Source of the DNA: DATGFK01 sp040007395
GTDB taxonomy: Bacteria; Chloroflexota; Anaerolineae; Aggregatilineales; UBA2796
Direction: 5' to 3'
DNA: 42,170 nt
Assembly (NCBI GenBank): GCA_040007395.1
Contig: JBDTVG010000204.1
Location: 1 to 42,170 of the forward strand
Under the pieces are notes generated by a model. The model worked only from the letters and a program-made list of their open reading frames with translations, did not search any database and was not told where the DNA came from. The position numbers and the translations under genes are program-made. The first letter of the stretch is position 1. The number at the start of each line of letters is the position of its first letter. Positions 1 to 7,956 of the stretch are shown here, one piece after another.

Positions 1-54
1 CGATACCTATAGTTTAGCGCTTCTTATGGCTACCCTAGCTTGCACCATTAGTTA
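1..54. repeat. Left copy of a 54-bp inverted terminal repeat
   Basis: Bases 1-54 are identical to the reverse complement of 42116-42169 near the other end of the window. The match breaks at position 55, and the right copy has one further outer base. A TAG at 36-38 in the repeat closes the frame of the following gene. Neither repeat contains an ORF. A repeated sequence at both ends, of about assembler k-mer length, fits a contig broken at a multi-copy element; a genuine mobile-element terminus is possible. Confidence 0.9.
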
Positions 55-65
55 TCAGATGGAAA

Positions 66-1628
66 ATGGCTTCTGCCACAGATGTTTTTAATCACCGTGA
101 ACACGGGGAAGATTGTATATTCACAGTTGTAGATGAACGACGAAAGGTAACTGGAATTCAATTTATTGTTCAAAACAAGGTAGTTCCCAAAAATGAGGAT
201 ACCAGTGTTCGTGCGCGGGGTATAAAAATTGAGACAATAGAGCGCCTCGTAAGTTTAGGGCTTCCGATTCTTCTACATGCCTATACTGGTACTGAAAGAA
301 GAAAAGGGAAAAGCTACTGGTTGTGGTTAGATGAATGGTATATAGAGAATAAGCCAACGTGGAAACCCAATCAACAAGAAGTAACTGTAACAATACCCTC
401 GAAAAATACACTTAACAAAAAATCTCTTAAGGAGATTATTGCTCGAATAACTTGGGAACACCAAAAGCGAGAGGCAGTACATAAAGCCGATCTAATAAGC
501 AGAATTAGCAAGAATTATTTAATAAAGGTTGATTCGGACAGCAATTCTATTACTACCATCATACACGCGAAAAATGAAGATGCAATACCACGATTAGTAG
601 CTCAGGACGAAGAATCCGATAAAGCAATGAGATACGTCATTGAAAATGGATTACCTGTTAATATAACGGGAAAGTTTTCAATTCAAGGCCCTACCGATCT
701 TGAGATGAGTATACCCAAGAGCGAATTAATACAAGCCATACTCCTACCCATTGTACCGAACGAAATGATCCCAGTGTGTATTGAGTATTTCGATAAAGAT
801 GATCAAATACTCTTTAAAACCGACTTTGTAATGATGCAATTAGTGCAACCTGGTACGGTTAATGTGAGTTGGCAGGGTCAAGTTGAAGGTTCAAATACCC
901 CACAAATAATCTATAGAATAAACGAAAATACCAAAGAGCAGACCCGAAATTTCAATGTGAATATGAAAGCAAAATCTTATTCTATTGCTCACACAAACGA
1001 ATTTTTTGATTGGTGGGAACAAGTAAGATTCACAAGTCGCTTCCAGATTAGCAAATTAGGGACTAACGAAATTTTTCATTTTACTGGGGATAGTATTTTC
1101 GATCAAGAATATTCATTTAAACAGAAAATACTTCGCACATTTGCCCAATATCTATCAATTATCGAATCTGGTCTCGGTATTACTTTAACTTTACCAACAA
1201 ATATAGACGATACATTGTTCCAAGACGCATTTGCTTTAGCTAAGATCATAGTTGACGGATATAACATATTGGAAACTAGCCTAGTTTTACCCGAAGGATT
1301 TCATTTAATTGTATTTGAGACTGTAGAGAATATACGAGAGTTGATAAATTTTGTGGAAACTGGAGGGCAGCTAGCAGCCTTTAGACGATATCCAGAAGAT
1401 ATGCCTATGGAGTTTATGGGACATAAATTTCATTTGGGACCTGCAAAAGCCGAGTTTAGTGACTCAAGAATTGCCAACTTTGATATTTTGAGAGGCAAAC
1501 TCAAAGTTGGCAATTTACCTAACGATGCACATTTGATGATTGCTTTTGAAGTCCAAGCCACAGAAGCCAAGGTGGTATTTGACAATTGGACACGCCAAAA
1601 AGAGTCTGAACAACCACAGAACGAATAA
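66..1628 (+). CDS. AT-rich protein with DUF4365-like N-terminal domain (putative PD-(D/E)XK fold), possibly 5'-truncated
   Basis: I do not recognise the full 520-residue protein. The N-terminal ~110 residues resemble DUF4365: a GED near residue 15, a beta-hairpin, then Q-N-K around 36-38 in the position of the family's QxK, followed by a PILLHAY strand and a WLWLDEW segment. DUF4365 is related to restriction-like PD-(D/E)XK nucleases. The remaining ~400 residues are mixed alpha/beta with no motif I can name. The ATG at 66 is the first in frame after the TAG at 36-38 and lacks a convincing ribosome site. The domain seems to lack its usual first segment, so the terminal repeat may have cut off the true start. 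Base composition is much AT-richer than the genes to the right, which suggests transfer. A defence or nuclease role is only a guess. Confidence 0.6.
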   Translation: MASATDVFNHREHGEDCIFTVVDERRKVTGIQFIVQNKVVPKNEDTSVRARGIKIETIERLVSLGLPILLHAYTGTERRKGKSYWLWLDEWYIENKPTWKPNQQEVTVTIPSKNTLNKKSLKEIIARITWEHQKREAVHKADLISRISKNYLIKVDSDSNSITTIIHAKNEDAIPRLVAQDEESDKAMRYVIENGLPVNITGKFSIQGPTDLEMSIPKSELIQAILLPIVPNEMIPVCIEYFDKDDQILFKTDFVMMQLVQPGTVNVSWQGQVEGSNTPQIIYRINENTKEQTRNFNVNMKAKSYSIAHTNEFFDWWEQVRFTSRFQISKLGTNEIFHFTGDSIFDQEYSFKQKILRTFAQYLSIIESGLGITLTLPTNIDDTLFQDAFALAKIIVDGYNILETSLVLPEGFHLIVFETVENIRELINFVETGGQLAAFRRYPEDMPMEFMGHKFHLGPAKAEFSDSRIANFDILRGKLKVGNLPNDAHLMIAFEVQATEAKVVFDNWTRQKESEQPQNE

Positions 1629-1670
1629 CCCTATGGGTGCTTGTTTAATGGTTCTGGTCTATTTCTACAA

Positions 1671-2606
1671 CTAGCCGACCTTGCGAGCAAAGCGTGCGTC
1701 GCGGGCTAAGGTGCGCCGCAATCCTTCCGCGAGATCGACTTTGGGTTTGAAGTTGAGTTTTTCCGCCGCCAGTTCGATATTGGCGCACATCCGCGATACG
1801 CCGCCATCCTGAGCGTGAACGTGTAGAGGCCACAGCGAATGCCCGATAGCGCGACCGATAGCTTCAACCAATTCGTTGACGCTGGTTTCGACTCCGCTGC
1901 CCACATTGATCACCAGCCGATCCACACCCGGCGCGGTAGAAGCCGCTGCTAGGGCTTCGACCACATCGTCGATATAGACGTAATCGCGAGTCTGGTTGCC
2001 GTCGCCATGAATAACCATCGAACTTCCCTTGAGGGCGCTGCGGATCAGTGACGGAATCACCGGGGGATGGGCGGCGGGTAACTGTTGACCCGGCCCATAG
2101 GCGTTAAACACACGCAGACTGACGGTTTCGATATTCCACAGAATGCCAGTGGTGCGAACATAGTGTTCAGCCGCTAATTTGCTGACGGCATAGGGCGAAC
2201 GTGGATCGGGCGGCATATCCTCGCGAAGCTGCGAATTCCGCTGTTCGCCGTAGACTGCGCCCGACGAACTGAATACGACTCGCGACACCCCGGCATCGCG
2301 CATTGCTTCCAGCACGCTGACGGTTCCGCCAACGTTTACCGCGTTGTAGTCGCGTGGATACAGCACACTTTCCGGCACAGACACCCTCGCCGCAAGATGA
2401 TACACACACTGTACCCCTTGTAGGAGCGTCCACAGCTTCGGGAGGTCGTTAACATCGCCGCGTGTAAAGGTGATCTCTGGTGAGAGGTGGGTTGGGTCGC
2501 CCGCGCTCAGGTCGTCCAGAACGCGCACGCTGTGGCCTTCACTTGCAAGCTTGTTTGCCAGCGCTGTGCCGAGAAAACCTGCCCCACCTGTAATCAAATA
2601 TTGCAT
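1671..2606 (-). CDS. NAD-dependent epimerase/dehydratase (UDP-glucose 4-epimerase type)
   Basis: An extended short-chain dehydrogenase of 311 residues acting on nucleotide sugars in the cytoplasm. The Rossmann nucleotide-binding motif GGAGFLG is at 7-13, an Asp at 31 ends the second strand as expected for NAD binding, the catalytic Ser cluster is at 113-115, and the YxxxK pair is Y139/K143 in SPYAVSK. Length and motifs match bacterial GalE/WbpP-like epimerases. The exact sugar (glucose, galactose, GlcNAc or a 4,6-dehydratase product) cannot be read from the sequence. It lies 73 bp downstream of a GT4 glycosyltransferase on the same strand and is probably co-transcribed with it, so it likely supplies an activated sugar for surface glycan assembly. 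The ATG start is directly followed by the Rossmann strand, so no residues appear to be missing. Confidence 0.9.
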   Translation of the reverse strand: MQYLITGGAGFLGTALANKLASEGHSVRVLDDLSAGDPTHLSPEITFTRGDVNDLPKLWTLLQGVQCVYHLAARVSVPESVLYPRDYNAVNVGGTVSVLEAMRDAGVSRVVFSSSGAVYGEQRNSQLREDMPPDPRSPYAVSKLAAEHYVRTTGILWNIETVSLRVFNAYGPGQQLPAAHPPVIPSLIRSALKGSSMVIHGDGNQTRDYVYIDDVVEALAAASTAPGVDRLVINVGSGVETSVNELVEAIGRAIGHSLWPLHVHAQDGGVSRMCANIELAAEKLNFKPKVDLAEGLRRTLARDARFARKVG

Positions 2607-2679
2607 TCGGTTTTTCCCAATGATAAGTGTTTAGCAATAGTCTTGTACACGTTAACTATACCATAACTTTAGAGACGAC

Positions 2680-3840
2680 TTACTGTCGCATTCTTGAGAC
2701 CTGTGCGTAGAGTGCTTCGGTTTGGGCGGCAATAGCAGGCCACGTAAAAGACTCTTGCACCCAAGCGCGTCCAGCAGTGCCCATCGCGGCACGGCGGTCT
2801 TGATCGTGTAACAGAGCGCGTATGGCTCCCGCAATTAGTTCGATCTCGCGTGCCACAAGCAAGCCCGCGCCGCGTTTTTCCACATTGGGCAGATTGCAAC
2901 CGGGCGTAACGATAAGGGGCAAACCCGCCGCCATTGCTTCGAGTGCTGCCATCGATAGCCCTTCGCCCACCGCTGGCAGCACAAACAGATCAGCCGTTGC
3001 CAGCGCCGCCCGTTGATCGGCTCCCTGCAACAATCCTGTGAAGGTAACACGCTCTGCGATTCCCGTTTCTGCTGCCAGCGTTTTCGCCGCCGCTAGCATC
3101 CCCTCGTCCGGCCCGACAATGAGCAATCGCGCTTGCGGGAGATCGTGGGTGGCTTCGGCAAAAGCCGGGATTAGGTATCGTAAGCCTTTGCGCTCATGCA
3201 ACCTGCCCAAAAACAGCACAACCAAGCCATCGCCTAGACCATAACGTGGTCGCAAATCGCCCGATACGGCGAACCCTGCTGCTACCCCATTGGGAATAAT
3301 CTGTATGACCGGGATCGGCACATTCAGCAATTTCCATAAGGCGCGGGAGTCGTCTACCTCGGCATTGGTCAGCGCAGCAATGCCATCGATTTTTCTCAGG
3401 AGGCTCTGCCCGAACAAACTATCCCATGTCTGCTTGAAGGTGCTGCGCCCGGTGGCGTGCGACAGCGTGCCATGTGGCGATAGGATCACAGGGCGCACAT
3501 GGCTAATCAGCAGATTTTCGACGGTGCGGAGTTCGTGCGTGTGGACAATATCCACGTCGCGTACCAGTTCGCGGAACGTTGCCCACACTCCCGGCGGCAA
3601 TGACAGGTTGTAGCGTGATCGCAGTGTATTGCTCAGATTGCGGCAGCGAATCACGTCAATCGCGCCGATACGTTCGCGCCGTAGTGGGTTCCGCTCCGAT
3701 TGACTCAACGCATCGGTGGTCAATATAGTGACACTGTGACCGCGTTCGGCTTGCGCTTCGGCTAACCCGGTCACGGCGCTAACGACTCCACCATAAGACC
3801 ATGCAGGCGCGTAGTAGGGCGTAACGTGCAGAATTCGCAT
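2680..3840 (-). CDS. Glycosyltransferase family 4 protein (GT-B fold)
   Basis: A 386-residue retaining glycosyltransferase that moves a sugar from a nucleotide donor to a glycan or lipid-linked acceptor at the inner face of the membrane. The N-terminal acceptor domain begins with MRILHVTPYYAP and carries the Gly-rich loop around GG18. The C-terminal donor domain shows GRLHERKGL near 212-220 and the diagnostic E-x7-E motif, E293 and E301 in GEGLSMAALEAMA. Length is typical for GT4. The acceptor and sugar are not predictable. The ATG start sits at the beginning of the first beta strand. The epimerase gene follows at 73 bp, suggesting a two-gene glycan unit. It is GC-rich, unlike the HEAT-like gene upstream. 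Confidence 0.92.
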   Translation of the reverse strand: MRILHVTPYYAPAWSYGGVVSAVTGLAEAQAERGHSVTILTTDALSQSERNPLRRERIGAIDVIRCRNLSNTLRSRYNLSLPPGVWATFRELVRDVDIVHTHELRTVENLLISHVRPVILSPHGTLSHATGRSTFKQTWDSLFGQSLLRKIDGIAALTNAEVDDSRALWKLLNVPIPVIQIIPNGVAAGFAVSGDLRPRYGLGDGLVVLFLGRLHERKGLRYLIPAFAEATHDLPQARLLIVGPDEGMLAAAKTLAAETGIAERVTFTGLLQGADQRAALATADLFVLPAVGEGLSMAALEAMAAGLPLIVTPGCNLPNVEKRGAGLLVAREIELIAGAIRALLHDQDRRAAMGTAGRAWVQESFTWPAIAAQTEALYAQVSRMRQ

Positions 3841-3891
3841 AATGGTTGATGACTACGGATTTTTATGTACAATCGTAATATTAGTGTTACT

Positions 3892-4362
3892 TTAAGTTAA
3901 AATTCCAATAAGGTCGGATGCGGCTCGTTGAATTTCAGGAGAAGGACTGTGCAATAGTGTTCTATAGATGTCAATCCCTTTATAAACTTCGTCACGTATT
4001 CGCCTAGCCCAATTTGCATAATGGTCTTTCTTTTCGGAAGGAATGACGTAATTGTCGACATATTCATATCGCGACAAATCATAAAGAATTTCTATTATAT
4101 AAACCTTTTCTCTTGTAGGTTCATTTTTTAATAGTTCAATAATGAAAGGAACAATTGTTTCAGGGATAGCACTCTCAGCCATGTGCATAAGGTCTTCAGG
4201 TGACCTATATCCATAAAGTAGCTCCCAAGGTGCAATAATATCCTTAATCTCATCAAGTGCTTTCGAGCGTATTTCCTTATCTTGGGCTGCAACATTTTGT
4301 AGCAAAGTTAAAATTCTAGGATTGCCTAAGTTGCCCCAATCAATCTCGCTTAATCTTGTCAT
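3892..4362 (-). CDS. Small HEAT-repeat-like protein, AT-rich
   Basis: A soluble all-helical protein of 156 residues. The sequence pattern around IPETIVPFIIELL and the closing SPSPEIQRAASDLIGIL resembles a family of small bacterial HEAT proteins in which a conserved ExxxxVPFLLELL helix follows an A-helix repeat. No catalytic motif is visible; such proteins act as protein-binding scaffolds, and some relatives sit next to toxins as immunity proteins. No toxin is adjacent here. The ATG at 4362 is preferred over a GTG at 4371 because AGGTGG lies a few bases before it. The gene is clearly AT-richer than its glycosyltransferase and membrane-protein neighbours, a sign of acquisition. Confidence 0.6.
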   Translation of the reverse strand: MTRLSEIDWGNLGNPRILTLLQNVAAQDKEIRSKALDEIKDIIAPWELLYGYRSPEDLMHMAESAIPETIVPFIIELLKNEPTREKVYIIEILYDLSRYEYVDNYVIPSEKKDHYANWARRIRDEVYKGIDIYRTLLHSPSPEIQRAASDLIGILT

Positions 4363-4537
4363 GAAACCCACCTATTTAACGTCATAATGCACAGCGATTC
4401 CTAGTAACACAAGACACCAGCCAAACAGGCTACTTCCGTAAAGGTTACGTCAGCCATAAGGGTTCCTCATTCTTGCCAATAACTTGCCCAATCATAGCTT
4501 ACTACGGCATATTTAAAGGAAGTCGTCTTGCCCGACT

Positions 4538-6604
4538 TTAAAACTCAAGCGGGACTTCAACCACTTTGTAAACTTGGGCGCCATTCTGATCAAATACTAG
4601 CTTCAAATAGGGTACAGGCGACACGGCATGATAATCTAGTACGCTGGATCGAGGTTCGCGCCAGCGGAACATTGTTTTGATCGAGTCGGGCTGTGTGATG
4701 AGTTGTGGAACAATCACATAGCCGATGCCATAGCGGGTCAGCAAATCAACATTTGCTGGATCAGCAGGGTTTTTCCAGAAAGCCAATAGATCGTTTTGCA
4801 TGACTTCGACTTTGGCAGTCCCCCGGAAAAACGGCTGCGGACGAAAATAAACGCTGTTACGTTGGGTAATCACAGGAACCCAATGTCCCTCGTGTTCGCC
4901 GGGGAAATTCAGGATCAAGATGCTAGGGGGGGTATTCTGCTCTAACCATTGCATCGCCTGAACATCGGCGTTTGACGAAAATGTCCCGAACATCTGAAAC
5001 GGCAGCGTTTTGCTAAACGCCAACAGTGGGTCAACGAACAACATCGCCAGCAAGGCCGCCAACGCGATCAGGTTGATAAGAGGCAAACTGGCGATCTTTA
5101 CCCAGCGTTCGGCGCGTTCACGGCCTATACGCCCCATGATCCACAGAATCCCCATCGCACCAAGATACACATACGGGATGATCGGACCGTGCCACGCGAT
5201 GCTAAACGGGTAATCATAGCGGGCAATTGGCGCTAACAGGCCGGGGAAAATCCGCATGAGAATGCCAAAACTCGAAAAATCTACGACTAGTATAAGCCAG
5301 CCGAGCATCAGCACATCAACAGGATTACGGCGGCGGGCGACTGTCGCAATGCCGATTAGCGTCAATAGGACGATCACGCCGCCATGATAGGCGACCATGA
5401 CCAGCAAATGGCTAGTATTAACCTCAAACGGCGATTGAATCTCGCTCGTTAGCAGCGGCATAATTTTTACTAGCCACGGGGCGATCAGCAGCACCGCTAA
5501 CGCCGGAATGCCCGCCGCCAAGCCTAACCAGCGTCGCACGGTTGGACGCGGCTTGGCTAACCACATCGTCGCTAGCCACGGTACGTAGCCCAGAATCAGG
5601 ATAATTGTCATATCGGGTTGCGAAAGTGGTACGGCGGCTAAGGTGAGCGCAGCGGCGATAAAGTTGGCACGTCCGCCTTCGCGGTGAAAACGCAGCGCGA
5701 ACGTTAGAAACGCCAGCGCAAACACCAATCCTAGCAGTGCCGAATAGTGCGAATCAAGGTTGGCAGTGATCAACCCCGTGCCGATCAACGCGCAGACTGC
5801 CATCACGATCCCAGTGCGCCGCGTTTCATTAGGGTCGAGTTCATTGCCGAAATCGTAGGCAACCCACACAAACACGAAGGATAGCACCCCGCCAATCGCC
5901 AGTTGAATGTTTTGCAATCCTGCATTGAGTTGATGTCCTAAGTAGGCGACCAGTGCCGGAAGTGCTGGCGAGTACAGCCAGCTTACTTCGGGATGGTAGG
6001 GAGCCAGCGTCGTTAAACTACCGCCGTTACGCAGCGTCAGCGCCAAATAGCCGAAGCCCTGTGCGTCAGTATCCAACGGCACAGGCAGCACCAATGCAGG
6101 CGCGGCAAAGAGAATCGCCACCATCAGAAAAAAGGCCAACTCGCGAGGGCCGGGCCAGCCTGTATATTCTTTGATGCCGCCCTCTGCTTCACTGCGGAAC
6201 ATCCCTGCCGAAAGTGTGCCGCCCAGAAAAATGCCCACCAACAAGGCAAACCACAGATAGTCGATAACCAACGTGCTCCAGCCGAACAGCGCCGCATAGC
6301 CCAAGGCACCGACAACCACCAGTGCTAGCGATAAAGCCGCCGCCAACCCGATACGCGGGCCGCGAGTCGGTAACGCGGGCGCAAGCATCGATCCAGCGCC
6401 TAATACGATGGAGCTAAAAATGAAAATGACAAAGATCGGCAAGCTGCAACGCCTCAATACGCCCAAAAGACAAGGCGCGGAGTATAACCCATAAAGCGCG
6501 TTGCCAAATACGTTGGGTAGGATTGAGCGCAAACGGTTTGGTGTCGAGATCGTGTTAGCGCGGTTGGGCAAGGCACTGTTTCTAAAGGACAGCGCTTTGC
6601 CCAA
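4538..6604 (-). CDS. Large polytopic membrane protein, GT-C glycosyltransferase-like
   Basis: Up to 688 residues with about 12-14 hydrophobic segments and a soluble C-terminal ~150 residues containing WLEQNTPPSILILNFPGE and a YGIGYVIVP strand. This is the architecture of integral-membrane GT-C glycosyltransferases and related Chloroflexota proteins that use polyprenyl-phosphate sugars on the outer face of the membrane. A clear catalytic Asp/Glu-rich first loop is not obvious; LDTDAQGFGYLAL is a candidate region. The start is uncertain: 6604 is a TTG without a good ribosome site and the first ~50 residues are not typical, while an ATG near 6388 would cut into the first membrane helix. Function beyond membrane glycosyl transfer is inference. 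The DUF1330-like gene lies 41 bp upstream on the same strand. Confidence 0.7.
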   Translation of the reverse strand: MGKALSFRNSALPNRANTISTPNRLRSILPNVFGNALYGLYSAPCLLGVLRRCSLPIFVIFIFSSIVLGAGSMLAPALPTRGPRIGLAAALSLALVVVGALGYAALFGWSTLVIDYLWFALLVGIFLGGTLSAGMFRSEAEGGIKEYTGWPGPRELAFFLMVAILFAAPALVLPVPLDTDAQGFGYLALTLRNGGSLTTLAPYHPEVSWLYSPALPALVAYLGHQLNAGLQNIQLAIGGVLSFVFVWVAYDFGNELDPNETRRTGIVMAVCALIGTGLITANLDSHYSALLGLVFALAFLTFALRFHREGGRANFIAAALTLAAVPLSQPDMTIILILGYVPWLATMWLAKPRPTVRRWLGLAAGIPALAVLLIAPWLVKIMPLLTSEIQSPFEVNTSHLLVMVAYHGGVIVLLTLIGIATVARRRNPVDVLMLGWLILVVDFSSFGILMRIFPGLLAPIARYDYPFSIAWHGPIIPYVYLGAMGILWIMGRIGRERAERWVKIASLPLINLIALAALLAMLFVDPLLAFSKTLPFQMFGTFSSNADVQAMQWLEQNTPPSILILNFPGEHEGHWVPVITQRNSVYFRPQPFFRGTAKVEVMQNDLLAFWKNPADPANVDLLTRYGIGYVIVPQLITQPDSIKTMFRWREPRSSVLDYHAVSPVPYLKLVFDQNGAQVYKVVEVPLEF

Positions 6605-6645
6605 AGAAATGTTGATTCATCGGCTTCAAAGCAGCACCGCTGATG

Positions 6646-7080
6646 CTACGTTGTGGCTGCTGCGGCTTCCGTGAGTGGCAGCAGACGGGAATCCTCTATG
6701 GCGGCGGTTCGGTGTGCCAACCCCTTCAAGTACGCTTCATGAGAGGCGAACGCCAAGAACGACTCGGCGCTTTGCTGCCGCACCAGCATAGCAAAATCCC
6801 AGCGTTCCCCTTCTGGCCCGATCAGAAAAGGCCCACCCGATCCCATGAACAGCAGATCGCCGCCTGTTTCACGAAGATATGGCAGCGTGTGGTCGATATA
6901 GCGTTGAAAAGCTTCGGCACCACTAATCGGGGCGTTTGGAGCTAACTCAGGGTTTGTGGAGTAGTCAGCAATTGGACGAAAGCGCAGCAGATTGAGCATG
7001 ACGATATTGCCCGACATTTGGCGCATGACAAAAGCGCGGCCTGATTCCTGTGTCGGTTCGAGATAGACGTTGGTCATCAT
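6646..7080 (-). CDS. DUF1330-like alpha/beta-barrel protein
   Basis: A 144-residue protein with the features of dimeric alpha-beta barrel (ferredoxin-like) proteins of the DUF1330 type: an NIVMLNLLRFRP strand, the GAEAFQRYIDHTLPYL helix, a GGDLLFMGSGGPFLIGP beta region and WDFAMLVRQQSAESFLAF. Family members are small cytoplasmic proteins of unknown function, related to monooxygenase-type barrels. Two ATGs open the frame (7080 and 7077) behind an AGGGA element. It follows the DUF2239 gene by 42 bp on the same strand and is probably read from the promoter in front of that gene. No active-site residue can be assigned. Confidence 0.75.
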   Translation of the reverse strand: MMTNVYLEPTQESGRAFVMRQMSGNIVMLNLLRFRPIADYSTNPELAPNAPISGAEAFQRYIDHTLPYLRETGGDLLFMGSGGPFLIGPEGERWDFAMLVRQQSAESFLAFASHEAYLKGLAHRTAAIEDSRLLPLTEAAAATT

Positions 7081-7122
7081 TGGAGTCCCTATTTAGATGG
7101 AATGGAGTACTTTGATCAATGC

Positions 7123-7776
7123 TTATGAAGCGTGATTATCATCGCCGAAAGCAAGCGTGATGGCATAGTTACGCACATCGTCAGGCCACACAGCAACGAG
7201 TTCGCTGCAACGCGGTTGGTCGTTCGCGAACAGGGCGCGTGTCGCTTCTTCGAAATTTTCCATATTGCCAGCTATCGCTGACATGAAACGGTAGGCTCGT
7301 TCTTGTGCATGGCGGAGTCGGTCTTTGCTATTATTGGTGCGACGGGCTTCTTCAACCAGTTTACGCAAGGCTACCGATGCACCACCCGGTTGCGTTGCCA
7401 ACCATTCCCAATGACGCGGCAGCAGCGTTACTTCACGAGCAACCACTCCCAATTTCGGGCGACCCCGATCACGAGGCTTAGTAACCTTTGCATCTGTGTC
7501 ATTAGATTCCGGAACGGCTGACAGTTCAAGTTGCGCCGCCTCAGAGTCATTATCGGTTGCAGCTGGCTTTGCTAAACGGGCAACCACTTCTTCATCTGAC
7601 CCGCTTATGTCGATGTCTATCACGCGACCCGTCGCATCATCGAAAGTCAAGATGGAGTCAACTGCGCCAGTTTCGATGGCCCGTTTAACGACTAGAGCAA
7701 CCTCGTGCAGTGGGCCGGATGCAATGCGCTGATGACCATCGAAGCTTGTGCAAGCGTTAGAAAATGCGTTAACCAT
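7123..7776 (-). CDS. DUF2239 family protein
   Basis: A 217-residue protein recognisable as DUF2239 by the central RGRPKLGVVAREVTLLPRH segment, followed by WEWLATQPGGASVALRKLVEEAR and a helical C-terminus ending VWPDDVRNYAITLAFG. The N-terminal third (DGHQRIASGPLHEVA) is a separate small domain, linked by an acidic stretch. The GRP-K motif plus helical segments suggest nucleic-acid contact, but no function is established for the family. The ATG at 7776 is preferred over GTG at 7779 because AGGA lies 7 bp before it. A strong promoter-like sequence lies just upstream (7808-7836, minus strand). The DUF1330-like gene follows at 42 bp. Confidence 0.88.
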   Translation of the reverse strand: MVNAFSNACTSFDGHQRIASGPLHEVALVVKRAIETGAVDSILTFDDATGRVIDIDISGSDEEVVARLAKPAATDNDSEAAQLELSAVPESNDTDAKVTKPRDRGRPKLGVVAREVTLLPRHWEWLATQPGGASVALRKLVEEARRTNNSKDRLRHAQERAYRFMSAIAGNMENFEEATRALFANDQPRCSELVAVWPDDVRNYAITLAFGDDNHAS

Positions 7777-7807
7777 CACACTATCCTAAGATTTTATCCA
7801 TTCCATA

Positions 7808-7836
7808 ATTTTACCCGGATATAAATCAATCGTCAA
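7808..7836 (-). promoter_or_regulatory. Sigma70-type promoter upstream of the DUF2239 gene
   Basis: On the minus strand TTGACG (7836-7831) and TAAAAT (7813-7808) are separated by exactly 17 bp, a near-consensus -35/-10 pair, about 30 bp ahead of the ATG at 7776. It probably drives the DUF2239/DUF1330 pair and perhaps the membrane protein further downstream. Confidence 0.65.
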
Positions 7837-7956
7837 TGGGTTTCTTTGAAGATTATGGGAAAAGGTGAAGCGACAAAACGCGATGCAGCCCAAAACAGTC
7901 GAAACTTGCGGAGACATAGCCGCAAGCTTCGACTTTCTATGATTCTCAAAATTGTC

